In this document: positions 59,223 to 64,000 of the stretch, piece after piece
Layout of the letters: every line of letters starts with the position of its first letter
Numbering within the stretch: the stretch's first letter is position 1
Assembly: GCA_030340625.1 (NCBI GenBank)
Contig: JAOPHQ010002000.1
Coordinates: 277,001 to 341,000 of the forward strand
Direction of reading: 5' to 3'
Source: Merluccius polli
Taxonomy: Eukaryota > Chordata > Actinopteri > Gadiformes > Merlucciidae
Length of the DNA stretch: 64,000 nt
Notes under the pieces: model-generated
The model's database searches: none
Told to the model about the DNA's origin: nothing
The model's input: only the letters and a program-made list of their open reading frames with translations
Position numbers and translations under genes: made by a program

Positions 59223-61867
59223 TAAGACTATAATTAGCTTAAATCGTTTTTCAACACTTTCCCTACAATCCATAGCAGAGGTTAGAGATGGGCTCATGAT
59301 CATGCTCCAGCATAAAATAATGAAGAAACAGGGAAAATATGGATTACACCATGCATAATAGAACCCAAGCATAACTTAAAGCTAAGTGAATATTTGACCC
59401 AACATCTGAGGCATGCAGGACTCTGATGGATAAACCCAAGGAAAGAATAGAGCTGTTGGCAGGGCCCGGTAAATTTGATGATTGGGAAATCTGTTGCACA
59501 GGCTATACACCAAAAAAAAATCCACTTAATGAGGCCTGAAGTCTGTCACAGAGGGAGGGACACGCTTGTGTGAGTGTGTGCGAGTATGTTTGTGTGTTCT
59601 TCTAAACTATGAGAATATTCACTGGGCTGAAGATGATTAATATGCCTGTGGCGCTCTAGTGGAAAACTGTTCAGCACACGCCAATGTTTCTAAGAGGGAG
59701 GGACAAAGGTGAGTGCGACAGGGGGGGTCAGCAGGAGGTGGATAGGATCGTCTCCATCAACGAGCCTGTTAAACAAACTGGTGGTAACGTCTCCCGCACA
59801 CCTCAAAGGTTTAAAGTGATTGCTACAGAGATGGGGAAACAAAAAAAATAAATCTAAATCTTGGGAGATGTTGCAGGCACCATGGGGTATTTCCTCTTGG
59901 TGCGAGTTAGCCATTCCTCACCCTTACAAGGCAGGGTGAAGACAGAGGGACAAGCGAAGACGACACTCGTTCCGTTGTACTATTCTAGTTCCCTGGCAGC
60001 AGCAGACACTTGCCTAAATCTTGGATACGTAGAACAGACACCGCAGCCCAAACAAGGGAAGAGAGGGAGTAGGGGCCTGCTGCTCGTGCGGCGGTGAAAA
60101 CGCTGAACAGAGCTCCTCTGGGATTCTTTGCATGGGGTCACACGGATGTTAATTCTAGACTAATCCCCCCCCCACTGAATGTACGCAGTTTGCAATGCAC
60201 AATTGCACACACATACATACACACTTAAATGTGCTTTCCTCCGGAGAACACAAGAGTGCCCTCGATAGCCCTTTTGAGCTCCCTTCCTGACTGCGGCCGG
60301 CACACACAAGAAGAAGCAGGGTTGTTCTGGCTGGACTGCCACAGGGCCGGCGCCATGAAAGGAGCCACGCCAACCTCCCCCCGATGGGCCACCAGCTGCC
60401 ACGTCATCCCCTTCCGTCCCTGTCCTCCGCCAAAGCAAACTCGTCCGGGCAATAGTTCAACCAACGTTCGCCCCCTTGCAGTGGGATCATCCTACTTACC
60501 TTTTAGTCATTTGGAGATGTCTTTGCTTAACGTTCTTTCTTTTTAAGTGACTCACAGTGAATATGTGTAATTAAGGACAAGGTAAGGTAGGGTTTCGAAT
60601 GCATCACGCTCAAGGATGCCAGGTCGGCCACGAACATTGAGACTAGAACTCTGTACCTTTCGAGTGGGAGTCGAACACCCTAGCCCTGCACTATCCTGAC
60701 AGGAAGATTCATATGCAGAGTTTGCTGCATTTGAGACATCTGACATCTGAAGTAGCTGTTGGATGTAGGAAAATTAGATTTGTAAATTAATCGTGTGCAC
60801 GATCGGGATAGACATTGATTCTATGTGCTACGCTACTCCTGTCTCTTGATGTCAGTAAATAATCTGTAGTAGTCCCATCTCCCGCAAAAGTGAGAGTCCC
60901 CTCTCCCCATCCCAATTGCCACAGTTCATAAATGCAGTGGTACGCTCGCGTAAAGTACAGCTTGTTGTACAGACCATTACTGTGCCTGTGAATTATTTAG
61001 GCTCTGGGTAGAGAATATGTTACATCTCATTCACAAGGCCAGAGTCATCTCACGTAGAGGCCCAAAAATCCGTTTGAAGACTGTGGACAGCCGGGCGTTG
61101 GAGGAGGGCCAAGAAAATGTGTAAATAAAGGCCACCTGGACTCAGAACCAAACAGGTTGGACCCAGATTAATGTGGCACTAGAACTGCATAACTGGCGGG
61201 CTTACGCAATCGTGTGCTTCTCATTAACCGACAAATACCAAAACTGAGGCTTCAGCGTTAACTTCCTTGCCTTCCTCTCTCTCCAATCCACTTCCATGAA
61301 AAGCCAGCAGGCACATAATCTTACATAACGCTCTGTCATGCACGAACACCAGTGGTCACACCTCAGTGCGGTGTCAGATCTGGCAAATCAGTGACCGACG
61401 CAACAACAACCACCACCACCACCTCCGCACTGCCGCTGACGCAACCAGTAGAGAGACGTCTGGATGGCCACCCAGCCTGCCAGCACAAAGAAGGCAGGGG
61501 TGGGTCTGGTGGAGGTGGTGGTGGGGAGGGAACAGGAATACAACAGGATCCTAGGACACAGACACATGCAGGATTTCCATATCAAAGCAGGCCCCAGGTG
61601 GAGCCACAAGTCAACAGCAGCACCCCCGATTCCCTATGTTAATCTCCTGCTAGTTTTGGCAGGTACGCTAACGAGGTGGCAAAAAACTACAAATTCACCC
61701 GCGCTAGTTTCGCCTTACACTGTTGCGCAATCAGGAAGATACATCTCTAATACCTGGAATCACAAACGTCAAGAATAGATTTTTTTTAATTTCCCGGTAC
61801 AAATGAGGAAATATTTACAAAACAAATTAGCCTTAATTTGAACCTGGACGAGGAAGAGTTTTTACCA

Positions 61868-61912
<45 letters not shown>

Positions 61913-64000
61913 TTTTTTGCAATGTAGCAAAAAGCAGGGCTCCTAGGAACACTGAATTTCATGCGGGCCAAAACCAACAGTTGCTGCCTTTAACACAGTT
62001 CAACATATATTGTTAGCGGTAGACTGAAATGACTTTTTGAAAATAATATTTGGTATTAAAACAGAACACTTTTTTTACATGGTCATGGCCCAGGGGTGTT
62101 AAAAGATAGGCACAGCACTATTGAAGGTCTACTGATGTATGCAAAATTCACTGTTAAATAATCAGGGTCAGACCATGGAGCCACAATTCATTTCTGAACC
62201 GTTATGTGATTGACAATATTCATCTATTCAGACAGGCACAATAGAGGCAGGGCAACAAGAAATGCTTGTGTAAGGAAGAAATACAACTGATTGCATTATC
62301 TTTGCCTCATTGTCAAAAGGTCAGACGATGCAGCTCAAAGCCAACAATGCTAAATGGTGAGGTAAAAGTGCTCCAGAGCCAAGTGCCACCGGTAATCTTT
62401 AACACTAGATTTGCTAGGAGGAAATGTATTAGACACAGCACGTAGGAGATCAATAGCGTAAACATCCAAAGCTCAATTGAGCTGAAATGCAAGTGCTCAG
62501 TCAGGAATAAATGGTGAATTACAGAAATGACGGAGCCGGAAACTTTAATATTAAAGCGGTACTAGTGATTTCAGTTTTGTTTTCAGTTTTCAGTGTGGCC
62601 TAACGAATTTCAGATGTTCCCAATACTAATACTAATTGATATTTCAATAGTTGTCAGGACAAAACCATCAAGCAGTACCACTACTGTTCCATAAATATTG
62701 CAATATCAATATTAATTTTACACAGTGGACAGAACATTTAACAAAACAAAGACTGGAAATACCCTAATAGAGCAGCAGAATTACACATGCATTACCAAAA
62801 CGCTAAACAGCTTGTTTTTCCTTGAATTCCATGTTCATCAAAAACCAAGGGGAAGACCGTGTGCAAAAATGCATAGTAGACTAGAAACACGCATATCCCC
62901 ACTGCACTACACACTGCAGTTCACACTGTAAACAAACCAGGAGTGATTGAGCTTGGTCAACATTCAGCTGTCGATAACCTTTGGCAGCTAAGACTACTGT
63001 TTGGATAACCCACATGTTGAATACTTTATGACGCCTAGCTCACCCTGTAGATATACGAAGGCAGATTTGAAGGCAATACCATCAACCTGAATGAGGAAAA
63101 AGTGTTGGAAGGTAATGCTTAAAGAAATAGCCTGGTTTCTATATCCATTCAGCCGAACTTGAAGAGAATTGAATTAAAGTGAGCGTGACCACGGCTAATA
63201 GATTAATATAGGAGGAAAAAAAAAAACCTTCGGGAAAGTTGCAAGCTTTCACGTGTTGAGAATAATAGCATGTAGACATTTGGTGTGGAAGCTCGCTAAA
63301 ATTGCATTGACTCTGCTCCGTTGAGCAAAATAAAACATTTTGAAGACTGAATCTTCGGCTGACAAGCACACAGAGGTAGATGCAGAAGTGAGGCCGAAGT
63401 ACCACTGAGTCGGTGCTGATAGGATTCTCAGTATTGTTGACAGGTGACTGGATTTGAGAAGAGCGAACAGCCTCGTGCCTGAAAACGCTACAGCGGCACA
63501 GTTGAGCGCTATGCGGCCTAACACAAATAGATTTAGTGGTTGAACAAGCGTCTCTTTCAGCACTAAGAAGCAGACAGTGGGGGTCAACAATTCTTAGAGA
63601 AGTTAGGCTTAAAAAATGAATAGGATCCTTTCTTTTCAGCTGGAACTCGAGCATAAGGGGTCAAAAACACACTAATCTACTTCTGTGCAGATCGCATGAG
63701 CATGTGTGTGCGTCTCTTAGTCACACTTCATGAGGTGTGTGTGTGTGAGAGAGGAGAGCGCACATCATGGGGGCGCTCTCCATGGCCCAAATAACACCTG
63801 CTGATGACCACAAAGGCAGGAAGTGAAACCGCTACAGCATTACCATTTGAACTTCGACAATGTTCCTTTAAAGTATGAGAAAAATGCTGAGAGAGAGACA
63901 GAGAGAGAGACAGAGAGAAAAGTGTGTCACAATAAAGGACATGAATACTTCACAGAATATATTTAATTTGGAAATACCCGCATAGTTATATCAAGGTCAA
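59223..64000 (-). other. upstream of atp11c exon 2: intron 1 and/or 5' flank, no exon found
   Basis: Should contain or lead to the missing first coding exon (about 10-15 residues, ending in phase 0), but a stretch this short cannot be picked out by eye. It holds a dispersed repeat piece (60575-60710, GAGTGGGAGTCGAACACCCT), a CAC/GTG-rich patch near 61400-61520, a (GT)n tract at 61869-61911 and AT-rich unique DNA. No ORF resembles a known protein. Confidence 0.5.
61869..61911. repeat. (GT)n microsatellite
   Basis: About 21 GT units. Confidence 0.96.

Overview
This is nuclear genomic DNA from a vertebrate, almost certainly a ray-finned (teleost) fish. The evidence is short coding exons separated by GT-AG introns, long CA/GT microsatellites, teleost-type MITEs, SINE-like copies and LINE tails, and proteins close to but diverged from the mammalian ones. 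The very high density of (CA)n tracts resembles codfishes, but that is only a suggestion. There are no bacterial features, operons or CRISPR arrays.

The window holds two genes, both on the minus strand and so transcribed from high to low coordinates. The upstream gene is atp11c, a class-6 P4-ATPase phospholipid flippase. Its exons 2 to 28 run from 58961 to 33574, followed by two alternative terminal exons (32430-32341 and 31567-31463). Exon 1 with the start codon was not found and probably lies beyond 64000 or in the unannotated 59-64 kb stretch. The downstream gene is mcf2 (DBL), a Rho-family guanine-nucleotide exchange factor. A putative first coding exon lies at 25756-25639, an alternative first exon at 19032-18967, and 24 further exons run down to 111, where the window cuts off the C-terminus. 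The order ATP11C then MCF2 in the same orientation matches the mammalian X-linked pair, so this is conserved synteny and not the paralogous ATP11A-MCF2L pair. Exons were placed by reading the minus strand, matching the protein family from memory, and checking that splice dinucleotides and reading phase agree at each junction. Joined coding lengths are 3300 nt (1100 codons) for atp11c exons 2-28 and 2876 nt for mcf2 exons 1-25.

Region by region: 0.1-19.6 kb holds the mcf2 body (PH, DH, spectrin-like and Sec14-like exons); 18.9-19.1 kb is a CpG-rich internal promoter; 20.4-25.8 kb holds the N-terminal exons, with a 700-bp TTAA-flanked palindromic element filling most of one intron; 25.8-27.06 kb is the short spacer with the distal mcf2 promoter; 27.06-31.46 kb is probably the long atp11c 3'UTR; 31.46-58.96 kb holds the atp11c exons; 58.96-64 kb has no recognised exon.

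The most interesting points are two non-canonical GC-AG introns, one per gene; alternative atp11c C-termini, one preceded by a nearly pure pyrimidine tract of about 390 nt and the other keeping a di-leucine endocytosis-type motif; a conserved-looking alternative mcf2 first exon; mobile elements lying within about 30 bp of three splice acceptors; and dinucleotide repeats abutting many splice sites. I found no new multi-gene system.
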